This document shows, piece by piece, positions 1-5,768 of a DNA stretch of 8,826 bases. The stretch comes from Gemmatimonas sp. (GTDB lineage: Bacteria > Gemmatimonadota > Gemmatimonadetes > Gemmatimonadales > Gemmatimonadaceae). The number at the start of each line of letters is the position of its first letter. Positions within the stretch are counted from its first letter, which is position 1. The notes beneath the pieces were generated by a model. That model saw nothing but the letters and a program-made list of their open reading frames with translations, was not told where the DNA came from and ran no database searches. The position numbers and the translations under genes were made by a program. The stretch spans positions 1 through 8,826 of the forward strand of contig NZ_JANPLK010000010.1 of assembly GCF_031426495.1 (NCBI RefSeq). Reading direction: 5' to 3'.

Positions 1-1
1 C

Positions 2-148
2 ATGATCGTGATGCACGTCGGTCGCGGCAGCGGCCTCCTTACCGCGTTCAATGGCTGCGTTGTGCACCATGGTCTCAGCGTTGAGGCCATGCGGTGGCTC
101 GAGCGCCACGGCTACCTGCCGGGATCGGATCTCGATCTCGCTGCGTAG
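2..148 (+). CDS. 3' end of an unidentified gene (partial)
   Basis: The plus frame is open from the window edge to a TAG at 146-148 and encodes at least 48 residues, ending in GYLPGSDLDLAA. An ATG lies at position 2, but the frame probably enters from upstream, so this is best read as a C-terminal tail. Third codon positions are mostly G or C, as expected for a real gene here. A strong hairpin terminator begins about 20 nt after the stop, which supports this being the end of a transcription unit. I see no recognisable domain in the visible part and cannot assign a function. Confidence 0.5.
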   Translation: MIVMHVGRGSGLLTAFNGCVVHHGLSVEAMRWLERHGYLPGSDLDLAA

Positions 149-164
149 TGCGGTGACGTGCTAG

Positions 165-213
165 CAGCGAACCCCCCGTGCCAGGTGATCGGTACGGGGG
201 GTTCGTGTTGTTG
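165..213 (+). terminator. Strong hairpin terminator between convergent genes
   Basis: The arms CGAACCCCCCGT (168-179) and ACGGGGGGTTCG (194-205) pair perfectly over 12 bp. Three further inner pairs (180-182 with 191-193, one of them G-U) leave an 8-nt loop. The plus strand continues with a T-rich TGTTGTTG, fitting a rho-independent terminator for the gene ending at 148. The minus-strand gene at 218-793 converges on the same hairpin and may also use it, but the U tract is weak in that direction. Confidence 0.8.
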
Positions 214-217
214 CCAG

Positions 218-793
218 CTAGACCCGCTCGCGACTTTGGATCGTGGGATCGAGCGTCCGCAGTGCCGCGCGAATCGCCCGCGCGCCCGGCGGCCCATCGC
301 CGTAGGACCAGCGGCTCATGTCGCGACTGAATCCGTAGCGCTTGAAGCGACTTGGCTCAACGTAGCTGTAGTCTTTGAGCTTCACAGGCGAGAGCACGTC
401 GATCCACTCTTCGCCTGGCGAGAAGAGCACAAACGCCTGCTGCCCAGTCTCGAGTAGCGTCAGTCGGTAGCAATGCACATCCTGCGACACGTAGTGGGCG
501 TGCAGGTGATCCTCAAACGGCATCGCCTTGATGACGTCACGCACGTCGTCTTTGGCGATCCGCACCAGCGCGACTTCCGCTGACGTCTGGGGACGCTGCC
601 GTCGACTGTTTGCGATCCGCTCGCGCCTGGCGGCATCTTCGTTGGCCGCCTTCTCATCAGCAGAGGTCTCGTGAATAACCTTGGACATGCTGAGGCCCAG
701 TGTCACCTGGGGATGCCGTTTCGGGGGCGGCGGGGCCGGCTTACCGGCAATGACGGTGATAAGCTTCAGGAGCGCATTGAGAAATTTGAGCAT
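218..793 (-). CDS. Hypothetical protein, 191 aa, hydrophobic N-terminus
   Basis: This is an unrecognised protein. Residues 1-16 (MLKFLNALLKLITVIA) form a short hydrophobic segment that could be a signal anchor. A proline run (20-24) follows, then a charged Ala/Glu/Arg-rich stretch (40-70) likely to be helical, and a compact C-terminal domain (75-170) of alternating beta-like and polar segments containing PGEEWIDVLSP. There is one cysteine (C108). The start is uncertain: the ATG at 791-793 has no visible Shine-Dalgarno and lies inside a 6-bp inverted repeat. The next in-frame ATG (residue 36, start at 688) also lacks one and would lose the hydrophobic segment. The gene is the last of a minus-strand run from 2219 and ends at the terminator hairpin at 165-213. 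Confidence 0.6.
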   Translation of the reverse strand: MLKFLNALLKLITVIAGKPAPPPPKRHPQVTLGLSMSKVIHETSADEKAANEDAARRERIANSRRQRPQTSAEVALVRIAKDDVRDVIKAMPFEDHLHAHYVSQDVHCYRLTLLETGQQAFVLFSPGEEWIDVLSPVKLKDYSYVEPSRFKRYGFSRDMSRWSYGDGPPGARAIRAALRTLDPTIQSRERV

Positions 794-807
794 GCGCTAC
801 AATGCTC
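788..807. repeat. Inverted repeat over the start codon of the 191-aa gene
   Basis: GAGCAT (788-793) and ATGCTC (802-807) are perfect 6-bp inverted arms around an 8-nt spacer. The inner arm contains the start codon of the minus-strand gene ending at 218. A 9-bp direct repeat, CATGCGCTA, begins at 791 and recurs at 836-844. In mRNA the repeat could fold and hide the AUG. The arms are short and this may be chance. Confidence 0.35.
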
Positions 808-877
808 GCGGGATCTGACAATCGCTACAGCGCGTCATGCGCTAGTATCGGCGGTTTGTGTCGGCGTCGGCAATACG

Positions 878-1120
878 CTATCTGCCCGAGCGCCGCGCCA
901 TGCTTTCACCGGCAAAGCGCCCGACTCGCTCGAACGCCTCCCACTCTTCCAGATCTTCCGAGCTCAGAGGGCGGCCGGCCAGCGCTAACCATCGGAACCC
1001 CGACAGGAAAAAAAGCGCCCACACCAGGAGCACCATCGGGAAGAACATCATGAACAAGACCGCCTTCTCAACAAACGTGGCCGCGTCGGCGCCCGTGGTG
1101 AGCGCCACCAAGAACGCCAC
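878..1120 (-). CDS. Small membrane protein, 80+ aa, uncertain or damaged start
   Basis: From the GTG at 1118-1120 the product has one clear membrane helix (residues 19-43, AVLFMMFFPMVLLVWALFFL) and a charged C-terminal tail (53-80, with SSEDLEEWEAFERVGRF). The open frame extends ten codons further upstream, reading WIALITSALI, so that a first helix would run WIALITSALIVAFLVAL and the protein would be a two-helix one. That extension has no ATG, GTG or TTG and begins directly after the in-frame TGA (1151-1153) of the upstream gene. An ATG overlapping that stop (TGATGG, 1149-1151) is preceded by GAAGGG but is one base out of frame. Removing one G would give MIALITSALIV as a coupled start. The gene is therefore either started weakly at GTG or CTG, or frameshifted. 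Function is unknown. Confidence 0.55.
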   Translation of the reverse strand: MAFLVALTTGADAATFVEKAVLFMMFFPMVLLVWALFFLSGFRWLALAGRPLSSEDLEEWEAFERVGRFAGESMARRSGR

Positions 1121-1150
1121 GATCAGGGCGGAAGTGATTAGCGCGATCCA

Positions 1151-1378
1151 TCAGAGCCCTTCGGAAGCAATTATCTCCCGCGCGGCGCGAAGCGTGTCGG
1201 TGGCCTGCGCCTTCGTGAGCTCGTAGGTGTACCCAACGACGTAGCCAAACAAGCCGTCCTCGTCGACACCGGACAGCGGCTCGTCCGAATTGTCGTCTGC
1301 AACGGCAATCAGGTGCGCCGTCAGGGCCTCGAGCGTCGGGTACATCGGGTTCGGGGTGAATCGAATCGTGGTCAGCAT
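1151..1378 (-). CDS. Hypothetical small protein, 75 aa
   Basis: I chose the ATG at 1376-1378 because CTGGAG lies about 7 nt upstream. The longer frame to 1414 adds 12 residues without a better site. The protein (MLTTIRFTPNP...) is soluble and acidic in its centre (DDNSDEPLSGVDEDG), followed by a short beta-like stretch (LFGYVVGYTYEL) and an amphipathic helix (KAQATDTLRAAREIIASEGL). No cysteines, membrane segments or known motif are visible. Its stop is immediately followed in the same frame by the hydrophobic extension of the small membrane protein at 878-1120, so the pair is likely co-transcribed and possibly translationally coupled. Function is not recognised. Confidence 0.6.
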   Translation of the reverse strand: MLTTIRFTPNPMYPTLEALTAHLIAVADDNSDEPLSGVDEDGLFGYVVGYTYELTKAQATDTLRAAREIIASEGL

Positions 1379-1472
1379 GGATAACTCCAGAAGGGGTGTG
1401 TGCGGCGGTGACATTTCGAGTGTAGGGGGATCCTGCCAATTTGCCCACTCGCGTTTTCCGGCTCACGCTCTA

Positions 1473-1510
1473 CAAAACGCAAAGGGGCCCCCGAATTCCG
1501 CAGGGCCCCC
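1473..1510 (-). terminator. Rho-independent terminator of the 226-aa secreted protein gene
   Basis: On the minus strand, GGGGCCC (1509-1503) pairs with GGGCCCC (1490-1484) around a 12-nt loop containing GAATTC, followed by TTTGCGTTTTG. It lies about 30 nt downstream of the stop at 1539 and so separates this gene from the smaller genes downstream. Confidence 0.7.
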
Positions 1511-1538
1511 ACCAACCGCAGCGCTCAGACCAGGCCCG

Positions 1539-2219
1539 CTATCGAAGCGCGGTGTAGCGCACGCGGTCTACACGCCATCCGTTGTCCCAGAGGCTAATCT
1601 CGGCATACCCGCTTTCTTGCTGATCCCATGGCCTGACGCGGATGAGGTCCGCTAACGGCTCACGCTTGTTGATCCATGAGAACGTGGCGACGTAGCGGGA
1701 GGGCGTCAGCTTCTGAATGCCCGTGATCTCGCCCATCGCGAACGACTGGATACAGAACGCAATACTACGGAGCGATCCGTCCGGCTCCAGTGTGCGCATC
1801 GGGCTACAGTTGCCGGGAGCGCGGGGCAGCGGCGTAAAGGCCGGTAGCGCGCTCACCTTCTTCATATCGAGAGTTCGTACACACTTACTGCTCGTCTTGC
1901 CGCTTGCATCTGCAATGAGGGTGTCAGCGACCTGCCTGAGGAGGCCGAGTTCACCGAGCACGCTGAGCAGCTTTTGTTGCATGTCGGGTGTGTACGTCGG
2001 CACATAGTCCTTCGGCACCAGCGGGTCGCAATTACTCATGATCGGGCGCGCGTAGATCTCGAGCGGCGGGTCGTACCGCACGCGCGCGGCAAATTTGTCG
2101 GCGACGACCTGCGCTCGCACCCAAGCTCGGGTTGGCGGGGCTTGGGCGGCGAGGTCGGCGGGGATTGAGAGAACCGCGATTGACAGGGCAGATACGAACA
2201 GGCTGGCGCGAGAAGGCAT
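1539..2219 (-). CDS. Secreted protein of unknown function, 226 aa, four cysteines
   Basis: The start at 2219 (MPSRASLFVS...) is chosen because CGGAG lies 4-5 nt upstream and because it places a textbook Sec signal peptide at the N-terminus: basic start, hydrophobic core (7-20), AAQA cleavage after residue 27. The same frame is open to 2309 but the extra 30 residues look non-coding. The mature domain (28-226) has four cysteines (C64, C113, C138, C156), enough for two disulfides, consistent with an extracytoplasmic location. The C-terminal half alternates beta-like stretches (YVATFSWIN, YAEISLWDNGWRVDRVRY) and resembles a small beta-rich domain. No catalytic motif is visible. The gene is monocistronic by layout, with its own terminator at 1473-1510. 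Function is not recognised. Confidence 0.75.
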   Translation of the reverse strand: MPSRASLFVSALSIAVLSIPADLAAQAPPTRAWVRAQVVADKFAARVRYDPPLEIYARPIMSNCDPLVPKDYVPTYTPDMQQKLLSVLGELGLLRQVADTLIADASGKTSSKCVRTLDMKKVSALPAFTPLPRAPGNCSPMRTLEPDGSLRSIAFCIQSFAMGEITGIQKLTPSRYVATFSWINKREPLADLIRVRPWDQQESGYAEISLWDNGWRVDRVRYTALR

Positions 2220-2313
2220 AACGCTCCGAATTGAGGGGACTGACCAAGGCCGATTGCGCGCCGCAATACCCACCTCGGCGCGCGACAATCTTGTAACGTC
2301 GTAGGACAATCCG

Positions 2314-2512
2314 TTATGGCGGGATATCCTCCGGTGGAGAGCGCTCCCAACGACAGAGACCGTCCCGCCAGACGGTCAGCCCCTCGCACCGGGCGGCGTC
2401 CCGGGGGGATGCCCTGCGGCTCGGACCAGAGCACGCGGGCGCGCGAGACGACGTCGGCGGGGACCTCCGGCGGTGGTCGCAAGACATCGACGTGGCGGCG
2501 GGTAGTTGGCAT
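2314..2512 (-). pseudogene. Short unknown gene split by a one-base frameshift
   Basis: Reading from the ATG at 2512, the minus strand gives a plausible segment with RARVLWSEPQGIPP. The coherent sense then jumps to another frame reading CEGLTVWRDGLCRWERSPPE and ending at the TAA at 2314-2316. The two parts join without loss if one base is removed from the C6-G3 run (plus strand 2400-2408), giving ...PQGIPPDAARCEG.... The whole would be about 65 residues. Third positions are GC-rich in both halves. A homopolymer run is a common place for a sequencing error, so this may be an intact gene in the organism. No clear Shine-Dalgarno precedes the ATG. Product unknown. Confidence 0.4.
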
Positions 2513-2589
2513 GGGGACAGCGTGCGGTCGCCGCCGGGCGCACGGCAGGGCATTGCGCCGGCAACAGGACCCGCCGCGACCGGGGTTAG

Positions 2590-2886
2590 CAAGGGGTTAA
2601 CGGAGGGTTCAATTGCAAGCCCAATTGGCGCGACCTCGTTAGCATTCGTACGGGCCCCGATGGCGCAGTAGACGTCCCGCAAAAGGATGATAGTGAGTCG
2701 CTGTATGTTACGAGGCTCGAGGTCTTTGATCTGGAGAAACGGGAAATTCTCGCGACGCAGAAATTCCCAAACATGATTTAGGGATTTCTCGGACCAAACA
2801 GGGCGTTCGGTTTCAACTACGCAGAATCGGGCGAGCCGCAACTTGCCGTCTTTCGGCTTTCACTTGACGGCGCGACCAACAAATGA
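2590..2886 (+). pseudogene. C-terminal fragment of a beta-propeller-like protein, with in-frame TAG
   Basis: The plus frame reads through residues such as TGPDGAVDVP, ESLYVTRLEVFDLEKREIL and ATQKFPNMI, meets TAG at 2779-2781, and continues in the same frame as GFLGPNRAFGFNYAESGEP then LAVFRLSLDGATNK to the TGA at 2884-2886. The alternation of beta strands, the D-x-G-turn pattern and the terminal VFRLSL strand are in the style of six-bladed beta-propeller proteins, whose last blade ends this way. That assignment is by pattern only. The frame has no start: a TAG at 2587 and unrelated GC-rich sequence precede it, so it is a 5'-truncated remnant with one further nonsense mutation. It is less GC-rich than its surroundings. 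The antisense frame is open over part of the region but has no recognisable sense. Confidence 0.45.
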
Positions 2887-3116
2887 CGGGTACCGAGACG
2901 GCAACGAGAGTAGAATTGACTCTGGCGGAGCGGCGCCGACGCTTGTCGCTAACGCGGAGTGCGGAGATCTGGATAGTCGGCTGCCATCCCACGGCATAAC
3001 ACGCGTTGCACCACGGGTAGGCCGTATTGTGCCTGGAGAGAATACTGGGAATCACGTCCACGACCTACGCAGAGTTTGGGTGTGTCAACATTTAAGAACG
3101 ATTAATGGAGAGCTGA

Positions 3117-3488
3117 ATGCGACGACGCGTCGCCTCGCTGCTGGGATGGATGGCGGTGTTCTGGGGTTGCGGAGTATTCCTACGCCTTCATCCGGAATGG
3201 ACCCGTAGCGTCTTTCGGCCTGCCGCCGTGGGTCTGATCCTCGGCTTTAGTTTTCTTGCCCTAGGGGAGAGGATTCGCCGTTCCTCCATGAGACAGCGCT
3301 GGACGCGCGCCGCCTTGTGGCTCCTCGTGGCAGTCGGGATCATACTGATGCTCAGTCGATCAGCATTTCTGAAAACGATGATCGATGGTCACGCGATGAC
3401 GGCGAGAGTCGCGGTAATTTTGTCCATTGGGTGCATGCTGCTTGGCGTCAACCTGTATCGGCAGAAGCAAGTTGGCGTCAGCAGGTGA
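3117..3488 (+). CDS. Integral membrane protein, 123 aa, four predicted helices
   Basis: The ATG at 3117-3119 has GGAGAG about 4-5 nt upstream (3108-3113). Four hydrophobic segments are visible: roughly 5-21 (VASLLGWMAVFWGCGVF), 35-50 (PAAVGLILGFSFLALG), 64-80 (TRAALWLLVAVGIILML) and 95-112 (TARVAVILSIGCMLLGVN). The loop after helix 2 is strongly basic (ERIRRSSMRQRWTR), as are the N-terminus and the C-terminal tail (YRQKQVGVSR), placing N- and C-termini and that loop in the cytoplasm by the positive-inside rule. There is no enzymatic motif. Flanking genes are decayed or mobile, so context gives no clue to function. An ATG directly follows the stop (TGAATG at 3486-3491), but the frame it opens is not convincing. 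Confidence 0.75.
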   Translation: MRRRVASLLGWMAVFWGCGVFLRLHPEWTRSVFRPAAVGLILGFSFLALGERIRRSSMRQRWTRAALWLLVAVGIILMLSRSAFLKTMIDGHAMTARVAVILSIGCMLLGVNLYRQKQVGVSR

Positions 3489-3730
3489 ATGGCTGTACTT
3501 GATGCGACGCTGCTGTGGTCGCAGAGGGAGAGGCGCGACCTCGGCCGCCTTGCAGCTAGCGCAGCCGTCGCTCGTTGCAAGGCCGCTCGTATCTCGCACT
3601 CTGCTGGGCGTTGGAAGAAACTCGGAGTGAATGCGCGCGGTGACGTCGACAGTGATGCGGCAGTTTCGCGTACGCCACGGGATCACGCTGTGGTCCGCTG
3701 CATCCAGCACGCCTCGCTCATGCCTCAGTG
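3489..3730. other. No confident gene; possible remnant before the IS21-type end
   Basis: A plus frame opens at 3489 directly after the preceding stop and runs 100 codons to 3791, but its last third is the IS21-type repeat sequence, and the rest has mixed third-position GC and no domain sense. It may be a gene cut by the insertion or merely open GC-rich DNA. I see no RNA gene or strong regulatory site. Confidence 0.3.
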
Positions 3731-3794
3731 GACACCTCAAATCCGGCCACTGATCGACACCGCAAAACCGGCCACCACGCCGGCGAGCTGAGAC
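3731..3794 (+). repeat. IS21-type terminal repeats, left copy
   Basis: Two 20-bp modules, GACACCTCAAATCCGGCCAC (3731-3750) and GACACCGCAAAACCGGCCAC (3756-3775), are spaced 25 bp apart, followed by CCACGCCGG and GAGCTGAG (3785-3792). The second module plus its downstream part matches, at roughly 80% over about 50 bp, the reverse complement of 5297-5349, which lies directly upstream of an istA start. IS21-family ends are known to carry several transposase-binding repeats of this kind. No istA follows this copy. Confidence 0.65.
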
Positions 3795-3990
3795 GGTTTA
3801 GCGGATGCAGCGACCGCGGGATCGTTCACTGCCGAAGTTGCGTGCACCGGCTTCGGGGGCCGCAAGTGAGCCCGTGCGCATGGTGGAGCAGCCGATTCAG
3901 CAGCGCGGTGACGGCCGAGATAGACCTGCGACGGCGGCGAGTGACGCCGCAACCGCCGGCCAGGTGTGCGCCGAGCGATGGCGCGGAAGG
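3795..3990. other. Interior spacer of the cassette, no gene seen
   Basis: This lies between the left IS21-type repeats and the stop of the passenger gene. Several frames are open because of high GC, but none has recognisable sense. A 6-bp GCGGCG/CGCCGC hairpin with a 5-nt loop (3934-3950) sits about 40 nt past the passenger stop. It lacks a U tract on the minus strand, so it is at most a weak terminator. Confidence 0.3.
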
Positions 3991-4821
3991 CTACTTGGCT
4001 GCGGTCCGCAACTGAAACGGCATCAGGGCGCCATATCGCTGGTACGTACGCGTCAGCGCCGACGCCATGGCCGGGCTGTTTTCCATGTACGCCCACATGG
4101 CGCGCTGTGCCCGCACCACGCGCTTAGCAGGGTCCTTTGACACGGTCGCCGCTTTGGCGCGTTTGGACGCCGCGTCGAACGCCCGCATCATCGGCGAGTT
4201 CTGCGTCTCGAACACGGCCCTGTTCACGGCGACGAAGACAAAGGCCTCCACCATGGGGTCGACCGACTCGGGCAGCTCGGAGATGCCGTTGATTCCAGCA
4301 CAGACGTGCGTGAACAGCGTGTCGCCGGTTGAGGATACGCGATCTGGATAGAAGAACCTCGCCCCGACGCGCTGCAACGTCTTGCTGGAGACCACGGTCC
4401 GAGCAGGGACGGTATACCCCTCGATACGCCGCCCCGTCGGTCGCCAATACGATGCGAGCATATAGTACAGCCGCTCGTTGAAGGCCGGGCTCTCGCGCAG
4501 CGCGGTGACGACCGAATCGCGAACCACCTGAGGATCACTTCCGTCGGTCACGAGCCGCGCAGCAGCGCCGGGCGTATGCGATGCGATGTACGACACGAAT
4601 CGACCGTTGGCCTTCAGGAATGGTGCAAGCAGTGAACGTCCTCGTAACGAGTCGGCGTTGAAGCCCACGATGGACGCTGGTCGGCCGTCAGGGCCAGCGA
4701 TAGTCTCGATACGAACCAGTGATGCGATCTCTGCAGCGATGGCTGCGCGCGGCACAGTGTCGCTCTTCGGGGCTACGATCAGGTTCGTCGCGAGCAGCAA
4801 AGCGATTGCAATCAGCCTCAA
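3991..4821 (-). CDS. Exported protein of unknown function, 276 aa, inside IS21-type ends
   Basis: The open frame continues upstream to 5295, but coherent protein begins near 4821. I propose the TTG at 4819-4821, because GGGAGGGAG directly precedes it and because it gives a signal-peptide-like N-terminus (MRLIAIALLLATNLIVAPKS). The CTG two codons later is an alternative. The mature part begins with a short helical region, then SLVRIETIAGPDGRPASIVG, and continues as a mixed alpha/beta protein. Helical, Ala-rich segments dominate the C-terminus (190-262), including AVNRAVFETQNSPMMRAF and KRVVRAQRAMWAYMENSP. A single cysteine (C174) is present. No known catalytic motif is seen. The gene reads in the same direction as the istA remnant upstream, and the istA-initiated open frame ends in a TTGA overlap with its start. 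A TATACT at 4916-4911 could be a -10. Product unknown; gene real with good confidence, start moderate. Confidence 0.7.
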   Translation of the reverse strand: MRLIAIALLLATNLIVAPKSDTVPRAAIAAEIASLVRIETIAGPDGRPASIVGFNADSLRGRSLLAPFLKANGRFVSYIASHTPGAAARLVTDGSDPQVVRDSVVTALRESPAFNERLYYMLASYWRPTGRRIEGYTVPARTVVSSKTLQRVGARFFYPDRVSSTGDTLFTHVCAGINGISELPESVDPMVEAFVFVAVNRAVFETQNSPMMRAFDAASKRAKAATVSKDPAKRVVRAQRAMWAYMENSPAMASALTRTYQRYGALMPFQLRTAAK

Positions 4822-4910
4822 CTCCCTCCCGATAAGTTCTGGACCAGCGATTCGCGTGGTCTGCTTTCCCTGCCGAAGCCGGCCGTCGACCTTCTGTAAT
4901 GAAATCGTAA

Positions 4911-4916
4911 AGTATA
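4911..4916 (-). promoter_or_regulatory. Candidate -10 element for the passenger gene
   Basis: The minus strand reads TATACT here in a locally AT-rich stretch (GGTATACTTTACGATTTCAT), about 90 nt before the TTG start at 4821. No good -35 lies at the proper distance, so this is a weak call based on the hexamer and position alone. Confidence 0.2.
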
Positions 4917-5102
4917 CCGGCGGGCCGCACTTCCGTAATCGAAGCACGTAGCCAGCCGCGGCGTCGAGTGGCTCAAGGCTGTGCTCTCCGGCCCGAGCGC
5001 CGACTGGCGCGTAGCGGCGCGAGAGCGAGCGGGCGATCCCCGCGGGAGCGACACTGGAAGGCAGGGTGTTGCAGCTAGGCGGTGCAGCAGGCCTCGAAAG
5101 CC

Positions 5103-5258
5103 GTTGCGACGGCGCACCGCGATCCCGGCGGTCTTGAGATGGCCACGGATCGTCTCGCGGCGGACACCGGTCGCCGCCTCGATCCGGCGGATCGACCAGC
5201 CCATTCGCCCAAGCCCGATCATCCGCTGCTGTTTGGTTTCGTCCAAGCCGTTGTTCAT
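5103..5258 (-). pseudogene. istA: IS21-family transposase IstA, N-terminal remnant
   Basis: IstA is the IS21 DDE transposase, which binds the element ends and works with the ATPase IstB. From the ATG at 5256-5258 the first ~52 residues carry its characteristic N-terminal helix-turn-helix: KQQRMIGLGRMGWSIRRIE, then GVRRETIRGHLKTAG and IAVRRR. A full IstA is about 400-500 residues. Here recognisable homology stops after roughly residue 52, and the frame then runs on as unrelated sequence to a TGA at 4818. The catalytic domain and istB are absent. The IS21-type repeats begin about 40 nt upstream (5297). The remnant points toward the passenger gene at 3991-4821. Confidence 0.75.
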
Positions 5259-5296
5259 GGCAGCAAACGCCCCATCGGGGACGTGCCGCCGTCAAC

Positions 5297-5349
5297 GCCT
5301 CAGCTCACGCAGCGTGGCGGCCGGTTTTCAGGTGTCGACTGGTGGCCGG
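5297..5349 (-). repeat. IS21-type terminal repeat, right copy
   Basis: On the minus strand, GACACCTGAAAACCGGCCGC (5336-5317) is followed by CCACGC and GAGCTGAG (5306-5299), matching the left copy at 3756-3794 in inverted orientation. The outer module 25 bp away begins correctly (GTGGCCGG on plus, 5342-5349) and then diverges, so the right terminus is truncated at about 5349. The junction forms a 14-bp palindrome, GGTGGCCGGCCACC (5341-5354). Its position just upstream of the istA start is what IS21 elements show. Confidence 0.7.
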
Positions 5350-5768
5350 CCACCCGTCCGAGACCGCAGGCACGGTGGTTGGGGCCCATTCGGATTACGT
5401 TCGACTACCTGCGCGTAGATCGCCACGTCGTGGCGCATCACCAGTCGACCTGGGACCGGCAGCCGAAGCGCGTGCACGCTCGGGCCATCGAGCTGATTCG
5501 GTGGATGAACCAGCAGCTGTCGAAGGCGGTCGCGTACAGTTCCACAGGGAATGCGGTAGTGGACGCGTGCCACGCGCCGTTTCGCCCGCTCGCGAATTCG
5601 ATGATGATCATTCGTTGTGACCGTCGAGAAACCCATTGTGGTCCCTGCGCGGCGGCGTTCAGCACCACCCGGCGCCGTGCACCACAGGCGAGCGCGGCTG
5701 CCGGCCAGCATCTTTCACCCTGTCCTTCGATCTTCACCCCCGTGGGCGCCTCCATTCGAGATCAATGA
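5350..5768 (+). other. Unassigned region, possible gene remnant
   Basis: A plus frame through this stretch reads FDYLRVDRHVVAHHQSTWDR and then ARAIELIRWMNQQLSKAV, with GC-rich third positions over about 5395-5560. After that it degrades into low-sense residues and stops at 5768. The minus strand is also open but less convincing. It may be the remainder of a gene into which the IS21 element inserted. I do not recognise a family and see no start codon with a ribosome binding site. Confidence 0.25.

Larger units (their letters stand above)
3731..5349. mobile_element. Putative IS21-derived cassette with passenger gene (decayed)
   Basis: The 1.6-kb segment is bounded by inverted IS21-type repeats, holds an istA N-terminal remnant at its right end and a complete exported-protein gene where the rest of istA and istB should be. 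This could be a non-autonomous IS21 derivative with cargo, or two independent IS21 insertions that decayed around a resident gene. The left copy resembles the istA-proximal end beyond the modules, which slightly favours the second view. No target-site duplication can be assigned because the right terminus is lost. Confidence 0.45.

Noticed and set aside
776..802. TTGAGA...TACAAT promoter-like pair on the plus strand
   Set aside because: Spacing of 15 nt is short and no plus-strand gene follows; likely chance.
1068..1466. Minus-strand 132-codon frame overlapping the two small genes
   Set aside because: Composition rich in Arg, His and Gly with no structure, typical of a shadow frame in GC-rich DNA. 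The TGATG ATG in it is discussed as the lost start of the small membrane protein.
2610..2627. CAATTG repeated twice with 6 nt between
   Set aside because: CAATTG is self-palindromic and short; no T tract or gene end fits a terminator.
2314..2841. Minus-strand 175-codon frame
   Set aside because: Its first half is antisense to the beta-propeller-like remnant and its last 24 codons belong to the frameshifted short gene; the whole is not one protein.
3105..3116. Four-codon mini-ORF (ATG GAG AGC TGA) abutting the ATG of the 123-aa membrane protein
   Set aside because: It is explained by the Shine-Dalgarno GGAGAG itself; nothing supports its translation.
2843..3208. Plus-strand 121-codon frame across 2843-3208
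   Set aside because: Overlaps the start of the well-supported membrane protein in another frame and shows no domain sense.
3489..3791. 100-codon plus frame directly after the stop of the membrane protein (TGAATG)
   Set aside because: No protein sense, mixed codon use, and its end is made of IS21-type terminal repeats. Kept only as a possible remnant in the region note.
4822..5295. N-terminal extension of the 276-aa exported protein to a 434-aa frame
   Set aside because: The extension is the shadow frame of the istA remnant and carries no domain, while a signal-peptide-like start with a purine-rich site lies at 4821.
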